A stretch of 64,000 bases of DNA from Scolanthus callimorphus (taxonomy: Eukaryota; Cnidaria; Anthozoa; Actiniaria; Edwardsiidae): the NCBI GenBank assembly GCA_033964015.1, contig CM066913.1:26810790-26874789 (forward strand), given 5' to 3'. The number at the start of each line of letters is the position of its first letter. The stretch's first letter is position 1. This document shows positions 1 to 12,300 of the stretch, piece after piece. The position numbers and the translations under genes were made by a program. The notes under the pieces were generated by a model that searched no databases, was not told the DNA's origin, and worked only from the letters and a program-made list of their open reading frames with translations.

Positions 1-131
1 ATGCAGTCAAGTGGAATGGAAGGAAAATGACGTGAACGAAATACGGCGAATTTTGACAAGTTTGAAAGCACATTTTATCGCTCGTCAGTTTTCTGGGCCG
101 TGTCCACAGAAATGGATTCAACAAAGCTTAA

Positions 132-752
132 AGCGGGACTGTCACGGTACGCGCATGCTCGAGCAAAGACCGCCGATCCCGCATAACTATCATTCAAAAC
201 GGGGATTCCCAGTTTAAATAAACCAATCACGGGACACTTCGTTATCGCGGGAAAGTACCCACGCCCCGCGCGACGTCGCCTCAGGGAAAACATAATTTGG
301 AGTTCATTCGTCAGGAGGGGTTTTTAGGGGTTTTAGGCAAATGAGCTGCAAAATCGTTGTCTGAGGTGAAGATACCGTAGCCCTTGAACAATTTCCATGT
401 CTCGTGAACCCTTTTCGATATCCAGATCCTGCTTTTATTGTGTTCCCAAGCCATTTTGGCGTAAGGACGACCTCGATTAGGCCTTTCTTGTTGGGCAGCC
501 ATCAGTGAAAATGACGCTCGAGTCTCATTCAATTTAAAACGACAAACAATATTGCATCGACTCCAAAATTTGGTCACGATACTAAGGAGATCTCAGGAGA
601 GAATACCCGTTAAGAATTAAGGGTAGATGGACCCCGAAACAACAAGATTTGAACGGATTCTACCAGCGTAATTCCTCCCTTTCACAGCCATCGTTCCGGC
701 CCGGACCAAAGTGATCATAATTCGCACATGCGCGTACCGTGACAGTCCCGCT
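132..752. mobile_element. TTAA-flanked inverted-repeat element (621 bp)
   Basis: A perfect 26-bp terminal inverted repeat starts AGCGGGACTGTCACGG at 132-157 and is mirrored at 727-752. Both ends abut TTAA (128-131 and 753-756), the target-site signature of piggyBac- or Kolobok-type transposases. The interior holds an 88-codon open frame on the minus strand (311-577) that I cannot assign, so the element is probably non-autonomous. The perfect ends suggest a fairly recent insertion. Confidence 0.75.
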
Positions 753-793
753 TTAACTTATATCAATTTTTCCAGATATCGGTATGGATATTA

Positions 794-1347
794 GGGACTG
801 TTCGTTAATTACGTCGCAGGGGGAGCTGGTGGTTTTTTCTGCTCGTAGGTTTTGTGAAAACTTACCCCCGTACAAAAAAAGTAGTTTCAATTTCTACCCC
901 CTTCGAAAAACGGCTATTTGAAATTTTACCCCCCTCCCCCTGCGCGCTAATTGACTAAGCTACAATGTAAGCATCAAAATGGCATCTAAACTAAGAACGA
1001 TTGTTGAAGAGGATGTACCGGTAGAACAAGCTCTAACTGGCAAGAAAAGAGAGGAGAAGTTCGACAGAAACCTTTAGTAGCAAAGCTTTAGTTGGCTTAG
1101 GACACTCCGGATTTATACAGTGCCCTGCGTTTCACGCAATTGCACTCAATCTCAGTCCTAGTCTGTTGAAAATTTGCATGACACTGAAATGCACCCCCCA
1201 AAAGTTTCGCGTGTTCTAAAAATTTACCCCCAAATTTTCAACGTTCTGCAAAATTTACCCCCCCCCCCCCCCTGCCCCCCCATAAAACCAACAGCCCCCC
1301 CCATAAAACCAACAGCCCCCCCTGCGACGTAATTAACGAACAGTCCC
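794..1347. mobile_element. Inverted-repeat element with GGGACTGTTCG ends
   Basis: The left end GGGACTGTTCGTTAATTACG (from 794) is mirrored by the right end (to 1347) over about 30 bp including a G/C run. TTA sits immediately outside both ends (791-793; 1348-1350). The interior has runs of C just inside the right end and a 33-codon open frame beginning ATGGCATCT at 979. That frame starts MASKLRTIVEEDVPVEQAL and could be a remnant of an element-encoded protein, but I do not recognise it. Confidence 0.65.
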
Positions 1348-1351
1348 TTAA

Positions 1352-2514
1352 TGGCAAAGGACAAGTTGTAGAAAAGACTAAATGAGGGACTCGTGGCTGT
1401 CTTGCCGAAGGCATGAACTTTTTATTACTTTGGTTGCTAGAAGAAGAGGTGCTTATGATTTTATGCTTTACTAGTATGGATTGCTGATACCACGAAATCC
1501 ATAACCTCGAGGTTTGGATTTGAAGTTCGTCTTTGGGATTTGAAGTTCAAGGAGAAACGTTGAAATGGAATATGTTTTTGTGAAATCCAATGCGGGCCTC
1601 GTGCAAGATTTGGCCTTTTCTGAGTGAGAAGTTCAATCGGCGTAACACAAACTCATCTTGATTTAATAAATAAGACTTTTATACTCCCTCGTCTATAAGA
1701 CGAAGAGTACTATAGAAATAGCGCTTTTGATTTTGAAGCCATTTAGGACAGCAATGGGAGGAGAAACTGACGGGGCATGAATCACTGAAAAGCTCCTCCT
1801 GGATTACAAACTGTGCGGAAAGCATGAGCAACACAACTGAATTCTACAATTTAAGGTACTGATAGTGTTAAAATTTCTATTTTTAGATATTTACATTGTG
1901 ATTTTTTATCAAAGGCCATCCTACTTGCATATATCTGCCGTCAAAGGTTTAATTTTGTGTTTTGGACTAAAACATTTTTAGAAATGCTGCTCTTCATATC
2001 CACACTTCACACCAAAAGTATTATTTTCTTTTGCATGTGGTTTCTAACAGGGGTAAAAATCCAAAAAAACACCACTCGAGTGGGTAAAGCAAAAATTATA
2101 GATGATAGAGACTTGGAATAACAACAAGTAAAGCTTATATTGAATTTAGTTTGGATATAATTAGTCTAAAAGTTTTTTTCAATCCAAAGTCTCTGACATG
2201 AGAAATCTTATTTTCCCCATTAATGGTAACCTGCATGGGTTTGGGGAATTCTTTTTCCTGTGAAGCCTTCAAAGATTAAGAATGGCTCTAATTTAAATCT
2301 TACTGGGATTAAAAGTCACCTGCTAGAAGTCCCATGTTTCAGTTATATTTAGTACCAGATAGTGTCATTGTATTTGTTGCAGGAAATTTCCGTCTCCTCT
2401 GCCTTCAACTCGATCGTCGACCCTCAACTCGTCCTTCCAGGATGACCTGGGACAGCCCTCTTGCCCTTGTAGTGTGGCCAAAGGATGCCAGTTACCGCTT
2501 AGCAATTGACATAA
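1352..2514. other. Unassigned AT-rich stretch
   Basis: No exon with recognisable protein similarity, no clear tandem repeat and no inverted-end element was found here. It presumably lies within an MSH6 intron, because the next MSH6 exon begins at 3286 with a splice acceptor. Confidence 0.4.
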
Positions 2515-2762
2515 AGGGGCTCTCGCACGCTTGGTGGCCACTTCTCTTACAAGAAAATAGCTCAAATCGCAATCCAAATCCATCCTCTTGATAACAGGTC
2601 AAAACAACCTAGAATTGCATTTGTCTAACACTTGGAAGGTTTTTCTATTAATCTAGAGGAATATTTTGGTTACTACGGTCAAATGTACTTGTGTTTTCAC
2701 GGTTACAATTTTTGCTTATTTTATGTCCACGCTGGACGAATATTAAGCGTGCGAGAGCCCCT
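2515..2762. mobile_element. 248-bp MITE, TTAA type
   Basis: An 18-bp perfect inverted repeat AGGGGCTCTCGCACGCTT lies at 2515-2532 and 2745-2762. The outer flanks are ATAA (2511-2514) and TTAA (2763-2766), consistent with a TTAA target duplication with one substitution. It has no coding capacity. Its ends resemble those of the MITE at 14838-15192 (AGGGGCTGTGTCAC), suggesting one superfamily. Confidence 0.65.
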
Positions 2763-3186
2763 TTAAGAAGTGTTCTAGGGGTTCGGAGTTCCTGGAGGAT
2801 TGACTCGTTTGTACGATGGTCCATCAGCTCACTCCAATAATTTTCCTATACCAGAATACATAGTTTTTTGTTAAAGCTGCGGTCTATTGTGCGAGGTTCA
2901 TGTTTAAACAGCCCTGTTTGCTGTAGCATCTACACATTGTTAGGTACGACTAAGTGGTACAGTGTGTTAATCGAACCCTGGACCGACTTTTTTGTCTTTA
3001 CTCTTACCCACACTGGAATTTTTGCATTTTAAGGGTGCCTACCCTGGAATTGTGAGCTCCATTTTGACCAAACATCCTGAAATTCCGGGGTCCTCAGCAG
3101 TGGAGGCGATTGCCTATTTTTGTGAGAAAGTGAAATCGCGATGTCTCCTAAGTGTAATGTTTTCGAACAAATGTTATGTTATGCCG

Positions 3187-3210
3187 CCCCCCCCCCCCCC
3201 CCCCCCCCCC
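3187..3210. repeat. Poly-C homopolymer (24 C)
   Basis: An uninterrupted C run lies 75 bases upstream of the first visible MSH6 exon. The length is likely uncertain in the assembly. Confidence 0.9.
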
Positions 3211-3285
3211 TAAAAAATGTATGTAAGTCCTGCTTTCCTTTATAGTGAACTTATCTCGTCCTGTGTTTGTATTTGATGTTTATAG

Positions 3286-3340
3286 TACGCATTTGATCAC
3301 AACAAGGCGAAAAGAGATGGCGTGATACTTCCCGGTCCAG
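3286..3340 (+). CDS. MSH6: MSH6 exon a (first visible)
   Basis: The acceptor TTTATAG precedes TAC GCA TTT GAT; the exon encodes [18 protein letters not shown] and ends in phase 1 at donor GTACAG. It matches the AFDHxKAR segment that starts the lever/clamp region of MSH6. The previous exon must end in phase 0 and is not seen. Confidence 0.9.
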
Positions 3341-6300
3341 GTACAGAGAGTTGTTTGATTGACAATTCACAGGTATTCGTGGCTATGACCGTGGACATAC
3401 AACTGAAGTTTCTTTGAGAGAATACGAAGTGATCAAAACGTAAATAGAGCAGATTCCAATCACAGGCAACGCTTTGCAGAAACTCGTCCATGGGAAAGGC
3501 TGAATTTCTCATTAGAGAAGATGTGAAGTGTTCTGATTTCCCACGGCTATCCATTTGAATTCTAACACTTCCCATTCATGTGCCTTGGAAAAATTTAGCT
3601 TTTCCCATGGATGGGTTTCTGCATAAATCCCCTGTGTATAAGCCGAAGAGCCCCAGGAACCGGAACGAGATGTCCAATCTCTGTTTGCGTTTATATAAAA
3701 TGGGCTACCTTGCTTGTTCGAAATGAGAGGTCATGGGTACTCGCACCTCTGTAGATGTTCAGATTTAAAAAAAAGCAAAAAAAAAAATTTAATGGGGTTT
3801 TCGATACCTTATTTTGTCCCGTTATTGTTTTTTTAACAAATTCTCAAGTCGGGCCGGGAGTTTGATCGACCGAGTCGACCCGGCTCATGTTAACTGAGCC
3901 CAAGAGTCTAACTGAAACAAGTGGCTTTGCTTTAGTAAGAAGTCAAGGAAATGCCAGAGTGTTTTGTTATCTGAAGAAGGGGAACCCTGTGTTCTACATT
4001 GTATGTTCCGGCTCGTATGTTCCTGCTCCTGCTTACTTCCGACTGTATGGACGGTTGTTCATTCGCTCTAGGTGTCCACATGGCATACGACGAAGCCTTG
4101 CACGACATCAAAGTATGTAAGTCGTGGTTCGACCAGTACCTCGACCAACAGCGTAAAAGACTTGCTTGCAGGGTAAGACATTGAGTGTTTCCTAAAATTG
4201 TTTTTACATAAAGTTTATTTTCATGAATTTTTCTTCTAGCGCGGAAACGCCTAGACATGTTAGATAGACTGCTTGCAGTCCATTCTTTGTCGCTCTCGCT
4301 CGTGCCTTCTACACTTCAAGCCATCGGCGCTTGTTTTTTTCACGCGCTCGTTTTCGCGGATGTTCGCCAAAAAAGAGACTGCAAGCTAGACTGCTTGCAG
4401 TCTCTTAATTGGCGAACGTCCGTAAATCGAGAGACAGGGAGTCCGTGAGTGCCGAAGGCACGAGCGAGCGCAGGGTGTCCTTCTCCCCCGTGGCGCTGCT
4501 TGTTATCCGACACCTAGACTTTCTCGTGAGCTGGAAATACGAGCGCGCATGTAGGACTAGGACTTTATCTCGATTTACGGACGTACGCCAAAGAAGGGGC
4601 TGCAAGCAGTCTAACTGCAAGCAGTCTAGACATGATATCGTTATAAATACTTTCTAACCAGAAATGATAAAACAAAACTTAGCATAGTTGTATTTGACTT
4701 TGTGTGGTATGGATGTCAAAATCTACATTTTTTGACAATGCAAAAAATCATACAGTATAATTCGACGTTTTAACGGCTATTGTATTGTTTTCTTTTTCAG
4801 GCTATTTGCTATTGGGGCTCAGGTATGAAACGCTAAACTTGTGATTGTTACCCGGGCCTCTCCTGATTCCACTTGTTTATTCCGGATTTCACAAAAATCC
4901 ATCCAATAATTGCTTGATATAGGTCTAAGGCCCAAATTCCCAACATAAACACATAATTCGGAACATAGTAAAATTTTACCCAAGCATTCTATATACTAAC
5001 AGGGACGTGTCCCTGATACTAATTACCATTTTGAGACGGCAACACCACAAAATATTGACGGCTAGTTGGGAGAAAATATTTTCTTCCAACGCCGTCAATG
5101 TTTTGTGGTATTGCCGCCTCAAAATCGTAATTTGTATTGTATCGCGATTCTTGATGATTTTCTGGAGGAAATCGCAAGCAATACTGCTTCTTTTCGTCGA
5201 TTGAAAACTCAATTCTCCTTCCCTTATCGCGCGCTCTCACGCAATTACGACGGCTTTTCGCACGAGCTCGAGCATTTTCTGTTCACGTTTTTCCATCTTT
5301 TTTGGCGAAAAAAATCTCTTTCTGCCATTAGGTATTGCTAAAAATATAGTGAAACGTTATTTCTAACTATTGACAATGAAATGAATACAAATTCGTGTGA
5401 AAAAAGTTGACAAAAGATTGACGGCTCACAACAACACAGAGTGGCGTGATGAATCACGATACAACATAAAATTCGGTGCCGTGATACACTATTCACGTGA
5501 ATCTGAACACAGGATAATCAGAGAATAAAAAAAAAGGGTTTGGAAACTTACTTAACCAGTTCTTTCTTCTCCAGCGAAAAATCGGTTCCAGTTGGAAGTC
5601 CCAGAGTCAGCTCTCACCAAACACACCCCAGACGAGTATTCACTACAGTCCCAGAAGAAGGGTTTCCGCCGATACTGGACTCCCGACATCGAGCGACAAC
5701 TAGCGACACTTACCGATGCAGAGGATCGCAGAGATGCAGCGCTTAAGGATACGATGAGAAACGTCTTTCAGACTTTCGACGAAGAGTAAGTGTCGTGTTG
5801 TTGTTGTGTGACTGCAAAGGCGTTACTAACAGAGAGGATAAAACAGGAAATTAAAAGCCAGAAAAAATAGTACGTCATCAAGCACATTAAATATTCCCTT
5901 TTTCATTTGAATACCTTCCTAAAATAGGGCACCTTCGGTCCCTTATATACTACTTGGAAAAAAGGCTATTTGACCATGCAATTTGTCTATGCAGTTCCCA
6001 ATCATTGAAAACTCAATCACTCATGGTTAAATGTGAACACTTTCTCTAAACTGAGTTCCATACTGTGATATTTTGCGAATGGTAAACGTGACTGACATAT
6101 TCTTCAACAGTTATGACATCTGGGATAAGGCGGTCCAGTGTCTGGCAGTGCTTGATGCCATCCTTAGTCTTACAACCTACAGGTATGTTTCTTGGCTGGG
6201 TTGTATTTACCTTGGAATAATATGTTTACCTTGGGTGCTATATTGGTCACTTTGGGGTCGAGTTTTATTTGCCTCGGTAATAATATGTTAACCTTGGGTG

Positions 6301-9300
6301 CTATATATTTGTCACTTTGGGTCCGAGTTTGATTTGCCTTGGTAATAATATAACCTTGGGCGTTATATATTGGTCACTTTGGGGTCGAGTTTATTTGCCT
6401 CGGTAATAATATGTTAACCTTGGGTGCTATATATTGGTCACTTTGGGGCCGAGTTTGATTTGCCTCGGTAATAATATGTTAACCTTGGGTGCTATATATT
6501 GGTCACTTTGGGGCCGAGTTTTATTTGCCTTGGTAATAATATGTTTACCTTGGGTGCTATGTATTGGTCACTTTGGGGGCGAGTTTTATTTGCCTCGGTA
6601 ATAATATGTTAGCCTTGGGTGCTATATTGGTCACATTGGGACAGAGTTTTATTTGCCTTGGTAATAATAATGTTAACCTTGGGCGCTATATATTGGTCAA
6701 TTTGGGACCGATATTTATTTGCCTCGGTAATAATATGTTAACCTTGGGCGCTATATATTGGTCACTTTGGGGCCGATATTTACTTGCCTTGGTAATACTA
6801 TGTTAACCTTGGGTGCTATATATTGGTCACTTTGGGCCGAGTTTTGTTTGCCTTGGTAATAATATGTTAACCTTGGGTGCTGTATTTTGGTCAATTTGGG
6901 ACCGAGTTTATTTGTCTCGGTAATAATATGTTAACCTTGTGTGCTATATGTTGGTCACTTTGGGCCCTAGTTTTATTTGCCTCGGTAATGATATGTTTAC
7001 CTTGGGTGCTATATATTGGTCACTTTGGGCCGTGTTTTATTTGCCTCGGTAATAATATGATAACCTTGGGCGCTATATATTGGTCGCTATATATGTTACT
7101 TGGCTGGGTTGTATTTACCTTGGAATAATATGTTTACCTTGGGTGCTATATTGGTCACTTTGGGGTCGAGTTTATTTGTCTCGGTAATAATATGTCAACC
7201 TTGTGTGCTATATGTTGGTCACTTTGGGCCCTACAATAGTTTTATTTGCCTTGGTGATAATATGCTTACCTTGGAGTTGGATGCAATATAGTTACCTCGG
7301 TAACTTACGTCAAGTCAAGTCAAGTCGCGGGTGCGAGGTATGAAGCATTTGTCGTCTTGCTGACTGTTTTTCTATTTTCATTGTACAGTTCACATGGCGA
7401 AGGCACAATGTGCAGGCCGGAAGTTGTCTTACCGGAAGTGACATCAGAGGATGATAGTAAGGTAGGTTGCCATCTTTGGGATTTAGGCTTATCTCTCTGC
7501 TGGTTATGACCTCAGATTATTGCGGTAGAAGACCGCATACTAATCTGATCAGGGTCGCATCCCGTGATTCGCGAGTAGTCCCGCGTGGCTTTGTTGGTTG
7601 GATACCAGCTTGATTGAGAGATTTTGGACTGACTATGTGATTTTGCCTCGTATTCATGTCAAGAGCGGCCGAGGTGGGATGGTAATGAAACTGCCTCGAT
7701 CTCACGAACGGAGGTGGAATGGTTACGAAACTAGCCTCGATCTCATACGGAAAGGGATTTCGTTGTAAACACGAACCCCGCCGGGTTTTACAGAGAATTT
7801 TGCAGTCGATCGCGACGCAGAAGAAAGCGAACTTCATATCACAGTTTTTATTCGGCAAGATGGCCTTCGGATCTCACTTCTTCAGAATATTACCCGGTTG
7901 GGGGCCTTTGGAACTCGCTAACAATTCCCAGTTATTTGGCTGTTAGCCTTTTTGACTCGCTACAATTAATCCCTGTTCAACTTGAAAAGCTACCTTCCAT
8001 CATTCCAGGTATTCCAACCATCGATGTTTTTATATTGAAATAAAACAGGTCTAGTTGTAACAGCATTTTTCACCAGTTATAGGCTCTGGACTTGCCCGTG
8101 AGATCTCTGTACAATTTCGTCTTCAGTCATGATACACTCGCTTCGACCGCAATTTAGTGATCTATGATTATTCTAGTTTCTGAATAATAGACCATATCGG
8201 CTAACGGTGTTTACATCTTGTAGCCACCCTATTCAGATCATGTGATGATTCCTTTGGGTGGTTACAATTGTCAAATTTCTCTCACTCGACCGAGTGCACG
8301 AGTGTATGTGCAGAACTAACAAAAGAATCCACCCAAAGGAATCATCACATGATCTGAATTGGGTGGCAACAAGATGTAAACACCGTAAGCCGATTTAGGT
8401 CTATTGGTGTTGAGTAATGGTTTGCATATTAGCAAACATGATTGTTTACATTTTTTACGAATTTATATACGTTACACATACAATTAGACACTTTATCGAG
8501 TGGGAGGGGGGTATAATGTTTTTACAATACAATGCAAGAAGGAATTTCTAGTTGTGTATTATTCATCACACTCTGTTTATCGTCAGCATGCACCCCCGTT
8601 GTAGAAAAACGCCTTTCTTTGTACTCAGACAAGTGAGTTAAAGCGGCAACAATGGAACTCGACTTTACCTGAGACCGAGTTGCTTCTGAATTAAGAAGTT
8701 CTGTTTCCCTTTCTCTAGAGTTCGTTATTTGATTTACAAGCTGATGTGTTTTTTTAATGTTGTAGCCTTTCCTGGAGATCCAAGAAGGCCGCCACCCATG
8801 TATCTCCAGAACGTTCACCGGGGATGACTTCATTCCGAACGATACTGTCGTGGGCATTTCGGACGTGAGTCGCAAACATAGTTTGTTTTTTTGCTTGAAC
8901 ATGGTAGGTACATGGCAGATTTCGTAACAAAACATATAGTCGCAAATTGTGAAGTTTGGTCGATAATAGAAAATGTAATCAATAATAGAAATCTGGTCGC
9001 CATCTTTCGAATTAAGACGTAACCCATTTAAAAATCGAGTAACGATTGAAAAAAATTCATGGGACAAAATAATTTTCATCATAGTGTTTGTTTTATCTGA
9101 TCTAAAAAATCATTTCTTACAACACCAACATCGAAAATGAATACTGAAATTTGTCCAAATCCATACAATTTATATAGGTTGACAGGTCCATGAAATAAAC
9201 ATCAACAGCAAACACCATTCCTTCACAACTTTGAAAAAAATTATTTCTCAGGTTTCATTGGGAATTTCCTCTTGTGAACATTAAGCCAATGTCATCACGT

Positions 9301-12300
9301 TCAACGACTGATTAGCCAATCAAAATGCTTTGACACAGCACGGCACAACGCCGTTATCGCGCGGTCACGGTATGGAACGTGCCATGACGTTTGCACAATC
9401 ATACGAAATCTGCTGTATTTTCTTTCAACCCCTTGGGAGAAGATATACTTGAATTTTGCCATTGGTTTTAGTATTGATTGTTTCCTCTTCTTCTTCCGGG
9501 AAACCTCACCTCCTTCGGGAGAAGATTCTTGTGAAGAGATAATGCATTGATATTACTGTCTTAGTTGATATTACTGTCTTACTATCTTAGTTGCTGCTGA
9601 CTATTGAAAAAGTCGCATAGCTAAAACATGGAATGAGAAATGATAAAAACCCTCTGCGGCGGTATCCATTACTTGTCACAGCCTCGCAATTTTCCAATTT
9701 CATTCACACGTTTCATGTCGTTCAAGGACGGCGATGACATGGAAGGGGAGTTCAGCAGAGAATGCCGATAGCACATGCGTACTGGTGACAGGCCCTAATA
9801 TGGGAGGCAAGTCTACGCTGATGAGACAAGCTGGACTCATCACGATAATGGCACAGCTGGTAAGCGGCAGTACGTCTACAAAAAGTGGTTAGGATTGGCG
9901 ACTAGTTTGAAGAATTTGGTAGCCAGTTGATATAGCGGTTTTCACATGACTGTCGTGAAAACAATTGCAATTGAGTAATCACTAGCCAATCAGAATCGAG
10001 AGAAATCACGACTTGCTCCTATATTGCTCCTCAGCCAATAGAGCAGATTTCAGATGACCATCGTGAAAGTACACGCAATTGTGCAATCACTAGCCAATCA
10101 GAAACAAGAATAATTACAACTTACTGCTGAATGGTTTCCAGCCCAGCCAATCAGGAGCCGAACCAATTGGCTAGTAATTCCTTGCTTGTAATTAGTTCGC
10201 AATTTGATTGGTTGATAGAAATAAGCAGCCAATGAGAGAGCAAACCAATTGCAAACACGACGGTCATCTGAATTCCGCTCTAACAAGCCGAACCAATTAC
10301 TAAGTAATTACATAACTGTATTTACTGCAGAATTTGATTGGTTGAGGAAAACGAGTAGCCAATGAGAACGCAAAGCAATCGCAATTACATAGAGTGGTTT
10401 TCATATGACTGTAGTGAAACCAATCGCAAAGCAATCACACCAATTCTGAATAAAACATATAGGAGTGATTACAAAGTAATTGCGAATAACTCACGAGAGT
10501 CATCTGAAATCCGCTCTAACAAGTCACGCTCTATCAAGCTTAGATAGATAGATACATATAGAGGATATTACCTGGCCGCGCGGAGATACGAATTTTATCT
10601 TCGAGGGTTGAACATTTATCTCACAAGTGAGCGCAGTTTATTATATAAACATCAGTGAAATACGAAATCGACATTTATTTTACGAGAAATATGAAAACTA
10701 GTCTAAAAGCTATGTGTGTTATGTTCACTGCGAAGAGTGAAGATAAAATTCATATGTTCACAGTGTTAAGATATCAGTCATTTTTTCGCGCGAGAGATAC
10801 TGGTATTTTACTGATGTTTATGTAATAAAAATTTATTAGTTCAATGCATGGATTCCTTGATAATATCAACAAGAGCGACTTTTTATTACTTCATCTCTGT
10901 AGGGCTGTTACGTCCCCGCCGAGTCGTGTCGACTAACGCCAGTTGATCGAGTATTCACCAGACTTGGGGCACACGATAGGATCCTAGCAGGTAATGCACT
11001 CCATAAAAAAATGCTGTACTTTTATTTATTGTGCGCGGATTAATATCAGATGATTATCTAAATTAAATCTGACTTGTGTTTTCTGCACGTTCCTATTGGT
11101 TAAGATATTTGGTCTTTGTTTACTCAGCCAATGAGAATGCGAGGGAAAAAAACGCAAGTCTTCGTTGCCTGATTGGTCAGTTGTTGAAGCCTACGTAGTA
11201 AGCTGAAAAGGAAAGGAAAGTTGAAAGGAATAGCCAGTACGAGGGAAGAGCGGAATAGATTTATATGGTGTGACAGCTGTGAGGTCACCATATTATTAGC
11301 GTCGAGAACCCCTCTCTCCTCTCGCGCTCGCTTTTCCTTTCTACTTTACTTTCCCGTTGCGCTTGTGACAACAAGCTACCGTGTGTAAATTTTCTCACTT
11401 ACCTGTTTCTGATCTTAGCATCAGCGATTCTCATTTTACTTTCCAGGCGAAAGCACATTTTTCGTGGAGTTAAGTGAGACAGCCACCATATTACGTCATT
11501 CAACGCGACACTCGCTCGTACTGCTCGATGAACTAGGTTAGTTACTAAGGGCTGTTCCATATTATAACCGTTACCCCCCTATTGTCTGGAACCTGGAAAT
11601 TCCACAGGGGTCGCTGTGTTTGACCTTGGAATTTCCACAGGGTTTGTATATTTTTACCCTGGAATTTCCACAGGGTATTCATTTGCAACTGTGGAATTTC
11701 CACAGGCACACAAGAGAATGAAGAATTTTCACAGGGGTTGTTACAATTTCCACAGGGGTTGTACAGGAGTCTGCAATTACAGGGGTCTGGAATTTCCACA
11801 GGGGTAGAGTAATTTTTGAAAATTTGGATTTCCTCGATGGGGGGAGGGGGGCGGGGGGGAGGGGGGGGGGGGGGGGTTGGAACAGCCCAGACCACAGGCA
11901 ATCAGATACTCCAGAAGGATTCCCCTTCATCACTACTTAACACAGAGGAATTTCCACAGGGGTAGAGTAATTTTTGAAAATTTGGATTTCCTCGATGGGG
12001 GGAGGGGCGGGGGGAGGGGGGCGGGGGGGGAGGGGGGGGGGGTGGAACAGCCCAGACCACAGGCAATCAGATACTCCAGAAGGATTCCCCTTCATCACTA
12101 CTTAACACAGAGGAGTGTATCCATGCTGTACTAATGAGCATATGAAATCTGCTACTTAAAGTGGAAGACGCTCGCATCAAATGAACGTCGATGTTATACG
12201 TAGATTTATATTGTAGCGACAGCCTTACATAACCCACTCTAATTTATTCATTACTCACTTAAAGACCCTGTGTCAAATCGGACACTTTTCGCTACTAGTA

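Noticed and set aside
2382..2480. Possible upstream MSH6 exon after TTGTTGCAG
   Set aside because: No frame matches MSH6 sequence preceding AFDHNKA, and the segment overlaps a repeat-like region next to the 248-bp MITE.
8522..9082. 186-codon minus-strand open frame
   Set aside because: It lies antisense across a well-supported MSH6 exon and has no recognisable features.
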